From NCBI GenBank assembly GCA_948432605.1, contig CAOJCV010000004.1:1-32291 (forward strand): a stretch of DNA of 32,291 bases. Reading direction: 5' to 3'. Below the pieces are notes generated by a model that searched no databases, was not told the origin of the DNA, and saw only the letters and a program-made list of their open reading frames with translations. This DNA is from an uncultured Mycoplasmatota bacterium. GTDB lineage: Bacteria > Bacillota_I > Bacilli_A > RF39 > UBA660. Every line of letters begins with the position of its first letter. The stretch's first letter is position 1. Below, one piece after another: positions 8,288 to 15,493 of the stretch. The position numbers were made by a program, and so were the translations under genes.

Positions 8288-10423
8288 ATGAACAATATTG
8301 AATTATTATCGAATACTTTAGGGGTAAAAGTTTCTCAAATTGAAGCAGTTTTAAAATTGTTAAGTGAAGGTGCTACTATACCTTTTATTGCTCGTTATAG
8401 AAAAGAAGCAACAGGTTCTTTAGATGAAGAACAAATTCGCGTTATTGAAAAAGAATATACTTATCTTGAAAATTTATCTAAACGAAAAGATGATGTTATT
8501 CGTTTAATTGAAGAAAAAGATTTGATGACCGAAGAATTAAAAATTCAAATTCTTAATTGTACAAAACTTAGTGATGTAGAGGATTTGTATCGTCCATTTA
8601 AAGAAAAGAAAAAAACAAAGGCAAGTGAAGCTATTAAAATGGGTTTAGAACCACTGGCTAAAAAGATTATGGCTTTTCCTATCAATGGTAATATAGAAAA
8701 TCTTGCAAATGGATTTGAATGTGATTTAGACACTGCTGTTCAAGGTGCTAAATATATTATTGCAGAATGGATAAGTGATAATGCTTATTATAGAAAGTTA
8801 ATTAAAAATGAAATTTTTAGAAATGGATGTATTGTAAGTAAGTTAAAGAAAAATGCAGAAGATGAAAAGAAGACATATCAAATGTATTATGATTTTTCTG
8901 AACCTATTTTTCGAGCAAGGCATTATCGTATTCTGGCTATGAATCGTGGAGAAACTGAAAAAATTTTAACAATTTCTTTAGATTTTGATAAGGAGAAAAT
9001 TTTAGAAGTTTTAAAAAATAAAATTATTAAAAATCAAGACTCATTTGTTGTTCCTCTAGTTCATGAAGCTATTATGGATGCTTTAAAAAGGTTAATTTAT
9101 CCAAGTGTTGAAAGAGAAATTAGAGTGGATTTAACAGAGGATGCTTCCAAAAAAGCTATTTTAACTTTTCAAGATAATTTAGAACATCTTTTAATGACTA
9201 AGCCAATTAAGGATAAAGTTGTTTTAGGTTTTGATCCAGCTTTTCGTACAGGGTGTAAGTTAGCTGTTTTAAATCCTTATGGGGAAGTTTTAGAAATTGA
9301 AACCATTTTTCCACATGAGCCTAAAAAGGAAACAGAAAAAGCACGTGCAGTTTTGCAAAGTTTAATTCAAAAATATGGTGTTCAAATTGTTGCTATTGGT
9401 AATGGAACTGCTAGTCGTGAAAGTGAAGCATTTGTAGCTGATACGATTCGAGGATCAAATGTATTATATAATTTGGTTAGTGAAGCTGGAGCAAGTGTGT
9501 ATTCTGCAAGCCCTTTAGCTATTTCTGAATTTCCGGATTTGACTGTTGAGAAACGCAGTGCTATTTCAATTGGTAGAAGAGTACAAGATCCACTTTCTGA
9601 ACTTGTTAAGATTGATCCAAAAAGCATTGGAGTTGGAGAGTATCAACATGATGTAAACCAAAAAGAACTTGGAGAAGCACTTGATTTTACAGTTTCAAAA
9701 ATTGTAAATGAAATCGGAGTAAATATTAATACTGCTAGTTTTAGTATTTTAAAACATATTTCTGGTTTAACGAAAAAGACAATACAAAGTATTTTAGATT
9801 TTCGTAAGAAAAAACCATTTACTTCACGTGAGGAGGTAAAAAGTCTTTCTGGTTTTAGCGATAAAGTTTTTGAACAATCTATTGGCTTTTTAAGAATTGT
9901 TGATGGAAAAAATATTTTAGATAAAACAAGAATTCATCCAGAAAGTTATTCTTTGGTTCAATCTTTATTGAATGAATTAAATTTAGATCTAAACTCTTTT
10001 GGAACTGAAGAATTTAACAATGTTTTGTCGAAATGCGACGTAAATGAACTATCAAATGAACTGTCATGTGATTTGTATACTTTACGAGATATTGTAGAAG
10101 AATTACAAAATCCTGGTCAAGATTATCGAGATAAATTAGACGACATTGTTCTAAAAAGTGATATTTTAACGATTCAAGATTTAAGTATTGGAATGGAGCT
10201 CACTGGTACAGTTAGAAATGTTACTAGTTTTGGAGCATTTGTTGATATTGGATTACATGATGATGGATTAATTCATATTTCTAAAATGAGTAAAGGATTT
10301 GTAAAAAATCCTAGTGATATAGTAAGTGTTGGTGATATTGTTACCGTTTATGTTTGTGGAATTGATTTGGAAAAAGAGAAAGTTCAATTATCTTTAATAA
10401 AAGAATTTATGGATAAGGAGTAA
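8288..10423 (+). CDS. tex: Tex family RNA-binding transcription accessory protein
   Basis: The 711-aa product has the standard Tex layout. The N-terminal helical Tex domain (about residues 1-200) includes GATIPFIARYRKE and DVEDLYRPFKEKKKT. A YqgF/RNase-H-like domain begins at about residue 310 (VVLGFDPAFRTGCKLAV) and continues through AIGNGTASRE. Tandem helix-hairpin-helix motifs lie at about 480-545 (NTASFSILKHISGL ... FTSREEVKSLSGF). The C-terminal S1 RNA-binding domain spans about 635-705 (TGTVRNVTSFGAFVDIGLHDDGLIHISKM). Tex is a cytosolic RNA/nucleic-acid-binding protein of the transcription machinery in the family. The ATG at 8288 has TTAGGAG upstream. It is probably co-transcribed with the DUF1653 gene 5 bases downstream. 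Confidence 0.95.
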   Translation: MNNIELLSNTLGVKVSQIEAVLKLLSEGATIPFIARYRKEATGSLDEEQIRVIEKEYTYLENLSKRKDDVIRLIEEKDLMTEELKIQILNCTKLSDVEDLYRPFKEKKKTKASEAIKMGLEPLAKKIMAFPINGNIENLANGFECDLDTAVQGAKYIIAEWISDNAYYRKLIKNEIFRNGCIVSKLKKNAEDEKKTYQMYYDFSEPIFRARHYRILAMNRGETEKILTISLDFDKEKILEVLKNKIIKNQDSFVVPLVHEAIMDALKRLIYPSVEREIRVDLTEDASKKAILTFQDNLEHLLMTKPIKDKVVLGFDPAFRTGCKLAVLNPYGEVLEIETIFPHEPKKETEKARAVLQSLIQKYGVQIVAIGNGTASRESEAFVADTIRGSNVLYNLVSEAGASVYSASPLAISEFPDLTVEKRSAISIGRRVQDPLSELVKIDPKSIGVGEYQHDVNQKELGEALDFTVSKIVNEIGVNINTASFSILKHISGLTKKTIQSILDFRKKKPFTSREEVKSLSGFSDKVFEQSIGFLRIVDGKNILDKTRIHPESYSLVQSLLNELNLDLNSFGTEEFNNVLSKCDVNELSNELSCDLYTLRDIVEELQNPGQDYRDKLDDIVLKSDILTIQDLSIGMELTGTVRNVTSFGAFVDIGLHDDGLIHISKMSKGFVKNPSDIVSVGDIVTVYVCGIDLEKEKVQLSLIKEFMDKE

Positions 10424-10428
10424 TTTAT

Positions 10429-10677
10429 ATGAGAGAAATAAAGATTAAAGGTGTATATAAACATTATAAAGGTGATTTATATATTGTAGAAGATATTTTA
10501 TACCATAGTGAAACATGTGAGAAGATGGTTGCTTATCGTGCTTTATATGGAGAAAATAAACTATGGTGTAGACCAGTTTCATTATTTTTAGATGAAGTAA
10601 ATATAAATGGCCAAAAATATCGATTTGAATTACAAAATATAAAAAGTCATAGAGATGATTATTTGATAGACAATTAG
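10429..10677 (+). CDS. DUF1653 family protein
   Basis: The 82-aa product matches the pattern of DUF1653: an N-terminal G-V-Y-K-H-Y-K-G-x-L-Y element, then YHSETCEKMVAYRALYG and L-W-x-R-P-x-S-L-F-L-D-E-V. The real family domain covers about 60 residues, so this is a near-minimal member with a short C-terminal extension. Family function is unknown. The ATG is 8 bases after AAGGAG, which itself lies at the end of tex, so expression is expected to be coupled to tex. Its stop codon is within the following terminator. Confidence 0.85.
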   Translation: MREIKIKGVYKHYKGDLYIVEDILYHSETCEKMVAYRALYGENKLWCRPVSLFLDEVNINGQKYRFELQNIKSHRDDYLIDN

Positions 10678-10698
10678 AGAAATTTAATTGTTTTTTTT
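10670..10698 (+). terminator. Terminator after tex-DUF1653
   Basis: ACAATTA / TAATTGT 7-bp stem with an 8-nt loop (GAGAAATT), followed by an uninterrupted T-run. The stem includes the end of the DUF1653 coding sequence. Confidence 0.7.
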
Positions 10699-10717
10699 AT
10701 TGTATTTCTTTTTTTTA

Positions 10718-10726
10718 TGATATACT
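10718..10726 (+). promoter_or_regulatory. Extended -10 promoter for the C39-like peptidase operon
   Basis: TGATATACT (TG, one base, TATACT at 10721-10726) following a T-rich tract; no good -35 box. The expected start near 10733 is just ahead of the AGAGG ribosome site. Confidence 0.6.
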
Positions 10727-10749
10727 TTAGTTAATAAAAGAGGTACAGT

Positions 10750-12084
10750 GTGAAAAAGAAGGTTGTAAGTTTTATTTTAGTTTGTTTTTTATTACTAATT
10801 CTTATAGGATTTTTATTTTTTAAATTATTTAAACGAATGAATTTAGGAAGCTTTATTAAAAAAGAAATTATTGTAGAATTAGGGAATTCTCTATCTATTC
10901 AAGATTTTGTGAATGGAGCTGTAGAAGGTGTTTCTGTTGATTTTGATTTTAATTCTTTTCCTCAAGTAGGTGAATATTTTGTTAATGTTTTTGTAAAGGA
11001 AGAAGAGTTTCAGGTAAAGCTCATTGTTGTTGATACAGTTTCTCCTAAAATTGAAACAACAGATTTGTTTATTTATATGGATGAAGAACTTCCTAAAGTA
11101 AGTGATTTTATTGTTTCTATTGAAGAAAAAAGTGACTATACGATAAGTGATATTTTCTTAGAGAAAAAAATCGGAATGCAAGAAGTTGAAATTGTTATAG
11201 TGGATGAATATGGTAATGTAGGAAGCAGTAAAGCTAAGCTTTTTATTGAAAAAGATGAAGATCCACCAGTTTTTGACGGGCTTAGTTTTCTTTCTATTGC
11301 AGTCGGTGAGAAATTGGATTTAAGTTATGGGGTTACTGCGATCGATAAAAGATTTGGAAAAGTAGATTTCTCTTATGATGATCGTCAGGTGAATTATGGT
11401 GTTCCTGGAACTTACTTTATTTCTTATTATGCAGAAGATCCATTAGGTAACGCTTCTTCTGTTTTACGAACTATTGAGATTAAAGAAAAAGAGAAAACTT
11501 ATTTCATTCCTTCTTTTCCTACTTTTCATCAATATCCAGATTATCCTAATGGATGTGAAAGTGTGGCTCTTTACAATCTTCTTAATTTTTATAATGTTTC
11601 TGTTTCTATGGAAGAAATTGTGAATAAATTACGAAAAGGTTATGGACCATTTTTAAAAAATGGAATTTTATATGGAGGAAATCCAGAAGTGGAATTTGTA
11701 GGAGATCCTAGAAATCCTCATGGATATGGAGTTTTTCAAAAACCAATTATCGATGTGGCTAATTATTTTAAAAAAGGAATTATAGATTTCACGGGCCATT
11801 CATTAGATGATGTTTTAGAGATTGTTAAACAGGGTATTCCTGTTCAAGTGTGGGGGTCTATTCAAAATCTTGATACAAAAGTTTGTGCATCTTGGATTGA
11901 TGTTTCTTCGGGAAAATCAATTGATTGGATATGTAATTTACATAGTGTAGTTGTAATTGGTTTTCATAGTAAGTCTGTTTTTGTATCAGATTCTTATACT
12001 GGTCGTATTGAAGAATATAATCTTGTTCAGTTTGAGAAAATGTATAACTTATTTGGACGAAGAGCAATATATTATAAAGATTAG
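10750..12084 (+). CDS. Membrane-anchored Ig-like protein with C39-like cysteine peptidase domain
   Basis: The product is 444 aa from GTG 10750 (AGAGG 6 bases upstream). There is an N-terminal membrane anchor (VVSFILVCFLLLILIGFLFF), then two bacterial Ig-like modules up to about residue 245; the second is D-E-D-P-P-V-F-D ... G-V-T-A-I-D-K-R-F-G-K-V-D and ends AEDPLGNASSVLRTIEI. The C-terminal domain is Peptidase_C39_2-like: the candidate catalytic Cys269 lies in N-G-C-E-S, His398 in L-H-S-V-V-V-I-G, and Asp414 in V-S-D-S-Y-T-G. These three make a plausible papain-like triad, so the domain looks active. It should face outside the cell. Substrate unknown; no double-glycine exporter domains are present, so it is not a bacteriocin exporter. 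The unknown gene 11 bases downstream is its likely partner. Confidence 0.85.
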   Translation: MKKKVVSFILVCFLLLILIGFLFFKLFKRMNLGSFIKKEIIVELGNSLSIQDFVNGAVEGVSVDFDFNSFPQVGEYFVNVFVKEEEFQVKLIVVDTVSPKIETTDLFIYMDEELPKVSDFIVSIEEKSDYTISDIFLEKKIGMQEVEIVIVDEYGNVGSSKAKLFIEKDEDPPVFDGLSFLSIAVGEKLDLSYGVTAIDKRFGKVDFSYDDRQVNYGVPGTYFISYYAEDPLGNASSVLRTIEIKEKEKTYFIPSFPTFHQYPDYPNGCESVALYNLLNFYNVSVSMEEIVNKLRKGYGPFLKNGILYGGNPEVEFVGDPRNPHGYGVFQKPIIDVANYFKKGIIDFTGHSLDDVLEIVKQGIPVQVWGSIQNLDTKVCASWIDVSSGKSIDWICNLHSVVVIGFHSKSVFVSDSYTGRIEEYNLVQFEKMYNLFGRRAIYYKD

Positions 12085-12095
12085 GAGGAGTTATT

Positions 12096-13205
12096 ATGAA
12101 ATATAAAAAATTAATTTGGTTTATTGTAATCTTTATTTTAGGAGTATTATTATTTCCTATAAGAAAAGTTTATGAGGATAGAATAGAATATCATGCAATT
12201 TCTTATTCGGTTGTAACTTTTCATAAAGAAAAAACAGGGACAGAAATTCGTATTTTTTCTTATTTGATTTATCAAAATGTTAAAGTGGATAAACGAGTTT
12301 TAAAAGTAAACGGGGATCTATATTATGAAACAGAATTTCATCAAGGAGATAATTGGAATTCTTGTGGACCTTATCATGGAAAAATAAAAACTCATGTAAA
12401 AGAATTTGAAATTCCCATCAATGATGATGAATCAAATTTTGAAGGGGATTATGAGTATCAAATTATGAATGATAATGTTATTAAAATTTGTCCTGGTGAC
12501 ACTACAATTTATTTTGTGAAAAATCCTATTACAACTGATTCATTTGATTCTGTTTTAGATGGATCTTTAGATGTTAATTCTTCGTTTGTTGTAGATTTAT
12601 ATGAGAAAGTAAATCCGAGTCATGATGTTTCAATTATAAAGGGGTTATATGAAAAGGAAGGTACTTTTTCTAATGAATATATATTAAGTGTGGGAATTGT
12701 TAATTTAATAAAAGAAAAGTTTTATAGAAATGAAGAATATCTTCGTGAAGAGGATGTGTCTCAAATGATTCATCGTATTTTAGGCTTTCATACAAAGTTT
12801 GTTCATCAAGATGTCCTTGTTTTTTCTTTAGATAGCTATAGCGAAGGAATTTGTGGATACAATTATCTTCCTGAGTCGCATAAATACCAGTTACTTCATG
12901 GTTGTGGAGGCAATTTTTATGAATTTTTTAGAAGAAAGATTGTATCTGCCGAAAAAGAGGGTGATTTTGTTTATTTAAAAGAAAAATTAATTTATTTTTA
13001 TAATGATTGGAATGAATATGCAAGTAAAGTATCTGTTTATAATAATTACAATCGCGAGAAACTTTTAGATTATATAGAAAGTGATGGATCTCAAAACTAT
13101 AAAGTATCTATAGAAAATTATATGGAAAATGCAAGTACTTTTCTTTATACTTTTAAAAAACAAAATGGTGAATATATATTAGAATCATTAACAAGAGAAT
13201 TTTAA
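12096..13205 (+). CDS. Unknown membrane-anchored extracellular protein, co-transcribed with the C39-like peptidase
   Basis: The product is 369 aa with an excellent ribosome site (AGGAGGAG) overlapping the upstream stop codon. One N-terminal hydrophobic anchor (LIWFIVIFILGVLLF) is followed by an external region with several Cys residues (SCGPYHG, ICPGD, GICGYNY, HGCGGN). The C-terminal half (about residues 190-365) carries the pair ICGYNYLPESHKYQLLHGCGGN and FVYLKEKLIYFY. A similar arrangement occurs, as far as I recall, in uncharacterised membrane-anchored proteins of gut Bacillota, but I cannot name a family. The two C-terminal Cys regions could form disulfides outside the cell (inference). 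The insertion sequence sits a few bases past its stop codon and does not disrupt it. Confidence 0.65.
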   Translation: MKYKKLIWFIVIFILGVLLFPIRKVYEDRIEYHAISYSVVTFHKEKTGTEIRIFSYLIYQNVKVDKRVLKVNGDLYYETEFHQGDNWNSCGPYHGKIKTHVKEFEIPINDDESNFEGDYEYQIMNDNVIKICPGDTTIYFVKNPITTDSFDSVLDGSLDVNSSFVVDLYEKVNPSHDVSIIKGLYEKEGTFSNEYILSVGIVNLIKEKFYRNEEYLREEDVSQMIHRILGFHTKFVHQDVLVFSLDSYSEGICGYNYLPESHKYQLLHGCGGNFYEFFRRKIVSAEKEGDFVYLKEKLIYFYNDWNEYASKVSVYNNYNREKLLDYIESDGSQNYKVSIENYMENASTFLYTFKKQNGEYILESLTREF

Positions 13206-13207
13206 TT

Positions 13208-13214
13208 TTTTAAA
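13208..13214. repeat. 7-bp target-site duplication, left copy
   Basis: TTTTAAA directly abuts the left inverted repeat of the insertion sequence; the same 7 bases follow the right inverted repeat at 14819-14825. Confidence 0.75.
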
Positions 13215-13231
13215 TTTTTTTGAGTTTCCGT
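13215..13231. repeat. Left terminal inverted repeat of the insertion sequence
   Basis: TTTTTTTGAGTTTCCGT, an exact match to the reverse complement of 14802-14818. Confidence 0.88.
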
Positions 13232-13251
13232 GAAAATAAAACTAGACAAGA

Positions 13252-13288
13252 AAAAAGATGAAAATGTGAATAACTTTTTCATCTTTTT
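13252..13288. terminator. Terminator hairpin inside the left end of the insertion sequence
   Basis: A 13-bp perfect stem (AAAAAGATGAAAA / TTTTCATCTTTTT) with an 11-nt loop and an A/T-run on each side. It lies 20 bp inside the left end and upstream of the transposase, where it would stop transcription entering from the preceding operon. Confidence 0.75.
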
Positions 13289-13379
13289 GCATTTAAAATA
13301 AGGAAAATATCCCTCAAGTATAGTAAAATTAAATTGAAATAAAAAATTCATACTAAACAAAATACGAGGAGGTATTTCC

Positions 13380-14609
13380 ATGAATTATTTTACAATAAAT
13401 ACGAATGAAATGAAACGAGAAATTGTCAATTATTCAAATTATTTGACAAAAGATATCGCTTTAAAGTCAGAAAAAGACTTTTTAAGAGATATGCTTTATG
13501 GAATAAGTGCATCTAATAGTTTGATGCTATCTGATATTTCTAGAAAATTGCAAGAAAAAATAAAACTAGATAATACCATAGAAAGATTAAGTATTCATTT
13601 AGCAAATGAAATAGAAGGAAAAAGAAGTATAGAAGAAAATTACTATAAATTTGTAAGAGGAAGGATACCAGAAAATCCAATAGTTGATTTTGATAATACA
13701 GATATAACAAAACTATATGGAAAAAATTTGAATATTTAGATACAGTAGTAGATGCAAGTGATTCTAAAAAAGAAAAGAAACCAGGATATCCAGTAGTAAA
13801 TGCAGTAGTGCTAGGAAAGAATAAAAAACAACCCATCCCGATATATAGTAAAATAGTATCAACGAAAGATCCAGAATTTAAAAGTATGAATACTTATACA
13901 TTAGAAAGTATAGATAAGGCGTATGAAGCAGTAGGAAAATTTACAGGAGTATTTGATAGAGGATATGATGATAAAAAGATATTTCGATATATGGATAAAT
14001 TAGGATTAGAATTTGTAATAAGGTTAAAAACAAATCGAAACTTTCTGTTTAAAGGAAAAGTAAAAAATGTATTGGAACAAGCCAATTCGAGAAAAGGAAA
14101 AATTATGTTTAAAGCTAGATTTCAAGGAGAAGAAAAACAATTAACGATAAGTTATACAAGGGTTCAAATGACAGATGGCAAACAAGAAGAATATACATGT
14201 GTATTTGTATATGGACTTTCTGAAGAACCAATGATGTTACTAACAAATAAACAAGTAAAAAGTGCACATGAAGCAAGAGTCATAGTAAGAATGTATTTAA
14301 ATAGATGGAAAATAGAAGAAGTACATCGAGCAGAAAAACAGAGTTATGAGTATGAAAATATGAGAGTGAGAACATTAAAAGGAATGAATAATTTAAACTT
14401 TATATTTATGATGTTGCTGGGATTCATATCAAAATTAATAGAAGAAATGGATAAAAGATTGCTATCCATCAAAATAATGGAAAGAAGTCAGTCATTAAGA
14501 GAAGATTTAGTAGTGTTTTATTAGTATGTTTGCAAGAGGAATAAAAGAGATATTATCGTATGCATATATAGGAGTTTCGCATTTTAAGAAGAAAAAGAAA
14601 ATAGAATAA
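13380..14609 (+). pseudogene. IS4-family transposase, broken by two single-base frame errors
   Basis: Translation starts at ATG 13380 behind GAGGAGGT. Frame 1 runs to a stop at 13739 (119 aa). Homology continues in the -1 frame from the A6 run at 13721-13726 (FEYLDTVVDASDSKK...) to a stop at 14524. A third piece (MFARGIKEILSYAYIGVSHF) returns to the first frame at 14526-14609. Restoring one A and deleting the G at about 14523 would give a protein of about 409 aa. DDE residues are present: Asp in TVVDASD, Asp in GVFDRGYD, and Glu in the exact Y-x2-R-x3-E-x6-K signature (YLNRWKIEEVHRAEK). The first break lies at A AAA AAT, a possible -1 slippery heptamer, so programmed frameshifting is an alternative there; the second break looks like decay or a sequence error. 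Confidence 0.85.
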
Positions 14610-14735
14610 GAATGTCTATATATAGAACAATTAAGTTTACAATTATAAGTAAAGAAAAGTAGTGAACATCTTTAGAATAAAAGTGAAGAAAAATCACTGC
14701 GTTTTTAAGTGGAGAAAATCATCAAGAATAAGCAA

Positions 14736-14779
14736 AAAATCTATGATTTCATTTACATGTAAACAAGATCATAGATTTT
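14736..14779. terminator. Large hairpin with nested palindrome at the right end of the insertion sequence
   Basis: A 12-bp outer stem AAAATCTATGAT / ATCATAGATTTT encloses a perfect 12-bp palindrome TTTACATGTAAA (14752-14763), with 4-base asymmetric joints. Ending in TTTTAT, it could act as a terminator for the transposase. The nested palindrome could also be a protein-binding site (inference). Confidence 0.6.
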
Positions 14780-14801
14780 ATTGAGTAAATTTTTGAAAAA
14801 T

Positions 14802-14818
14802 ACGGAAACTCAAAAAAA
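14802..14818. repeat. Right terminal inverted repeat of the insertion sequence
   Basis: ACGGAAACTCAAAAAAA, exact reverse complement of 13215-13231. Confidence 0.88.
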
Positions 14819-14825
14819 TTTTAAA
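14819..14825. repeat. 7-bp target-site duplication, right copy
   Basis: TTTTAAA immediately after the right inverted repeat, matching 13208-13214. Confidence 0.75.
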
Positions 14826-14854
14826 TTGTTTTTTCTAATCTCTTATGCTACAAT
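14826..14854 (+). promoter_or_regulatory. Promoter of the lipoprotein gene, abutting the insertion site
   Basis: -35 TTGTTT (14826-14831), 17-bp spacer, extended -10 TGCTACAAT with TACAAT at 14849-14854. The -35 box begins at the first base after the target duplication, so the insertion left the core promoter whole. Confidence 0.7.
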
Positions 14855-14900
14855 AGCGATTGCTGTACAAAAATATTATTTTGTAATTAAGGAGATTTTT

Positions 14901-15407
14901 ATGAAAAAAGATTTAAAAAAACTATTAATACTGTTAAGCTCTTCCATGATGTTGGGTGCTTGTACAAAAGAAAAGGTAGAACAAGAAGAAACTATAATTG
15001 AAATTACTACTGATTGTTATTCTCTAGAAGATATTGTTGTTTTAGATTGTGAATCATTAGCATGGTATACTAATAAGCCAAGTGGCGCTGAAACTCTATA
15101 TGGTAAAAAATTATTTATAAAAAATCATGAGTTAAATGAATTAATGAATTCTACATATTTTTATAAAGGATTATTTGAAGATGAATCGGCTTTTTTAGGA
15201 GAAAATTATACTTCTATTCAAGATGAAAATTCCTTTGTTCACTCTTATGATTTTAATACGCTTTCTACTTTAGAAGAAGCTTTAGAAAGCTGTGGTCTTG
15301 AAGAATTTATTAAGTCAAGCTATTCTAATGCTGAATTGTTGGAAATAAATCGACAATTAACGATTTTATCCTCAAAATTATCTATATCAAGGGAGTTACA
15401 TAAATAG
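14901..15407 (+). CDS. Small lipoprotein, unknown function
   Basis: The product is 168 aa from the ATG at 14901, which has TAAGGAG 7 bases upstream. The same frame is open further upstream to 14781, but that stretch overlaps the insertion-sequence end and the promoter and is not coding. The signal peptide is MKKDLKKLLILLSSSMMLGAC with lipobox L-G-A-C; Cys21 is the lipid-modified residue. The mature part is acidic, with two further Cys residues, in D-C-Y-S-L-E-D and D-C-E-S-L-A-W-Y, and one near the C-terminus in S-C-G-L-E-E-F. No enzymatic motif is seen. It should be tethered to the outer face of the membrane. A strong own promoter and a terminator make it a single-gene unit. Confidence 0.75.
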   Translation: MKKDLKKLLILLSSSMMLGACTKEKVEQEETIIEITTDCYSLEDIVVLDCESLAWYTNKPSGAETLYGKKLFIKNHELNELMNSTYFYKGLFEDESAFLGENYTSIQDENSFVHSYDFNTLSTLEEALESCGLEEFIKSSYSNAELLEINRQLTILSSKLSISRELHK

Positions 15408-15420
15408 TTATAATTTTAAT

Positions 15421-15453
15421 AAAAGAAAAAGAGAATAATTTTTCTTTTTTTTT
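15421..15453 (+). terminator. Terminator after the lipoprotein gene
   Basis: AAAAGAAAAA / TTTTTCTTTT stem with an 8-nt loop (GAGAATAA), followed by a T-run. AT-rich but well placed between the lipoprotein stop codon and the next promoter. Confidence 0.65.
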
Positions 15454-15459
15454 GATTCA

Positions 15460-15468
15460 TGGTATAAT
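15460..15468 (+). promoter_or_regulatory. Extended -10 promoter for the LtaS-like/asnB pair
   Basis: TGGTATAAT (TG, one base, TATAAT at 15463-15468). The -35 position falls in the T-run of the preceding terminator. Confidence 0.6.
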
Positions 15469-15493
15469 TCTTTTAGAAGAGTAGGGATTTTTT

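Larger units (their letters stand above)
13215..14818 (+). mobile_element. IS4-type insertion sequence (1604 bp), transposase frameshifted
   Basis: The element is bounded by perfect 17-bp inverted repeats, TTTTTTTGAGTTTCCGT at 13215-13231 and its reverse complement at 14802-14818. A 7-bp direct repeat TTTTAAA lies on each side. It carries one DDE transposase gene of IS4 type with a YREK motif. Terminator-like hairpins lie close to both ends (13252-13288 and 14736-14779), an arrangement known in other elements to block read-in transcription. The insertion is between the stop codon of the unknown gene ending at 13205 and the -35 box at 14826, so it separates two units without cutting a gene. 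The intact repeats and target duplication indicate a fairly recent insertion, although the transposase has two frame errors. The exact IS family needs a database search. Confidence 0.88.

Noticed and set aside
13540-14085. Minus-strand frames across the transposase
   Set aside because: Antisense shadows of the DDE transposase, without start signals; the strong YREK signature is on the plus strand.
14781-14900. Upstream 40-codon extension of the lipoprotein reading frame
   Set aside because: It overlaps the insertion-sequence inverted repeat, the target duplication and the promoter. The ATG at 14901 has a good ribosome site and starts a perfect lipoprotein signal.
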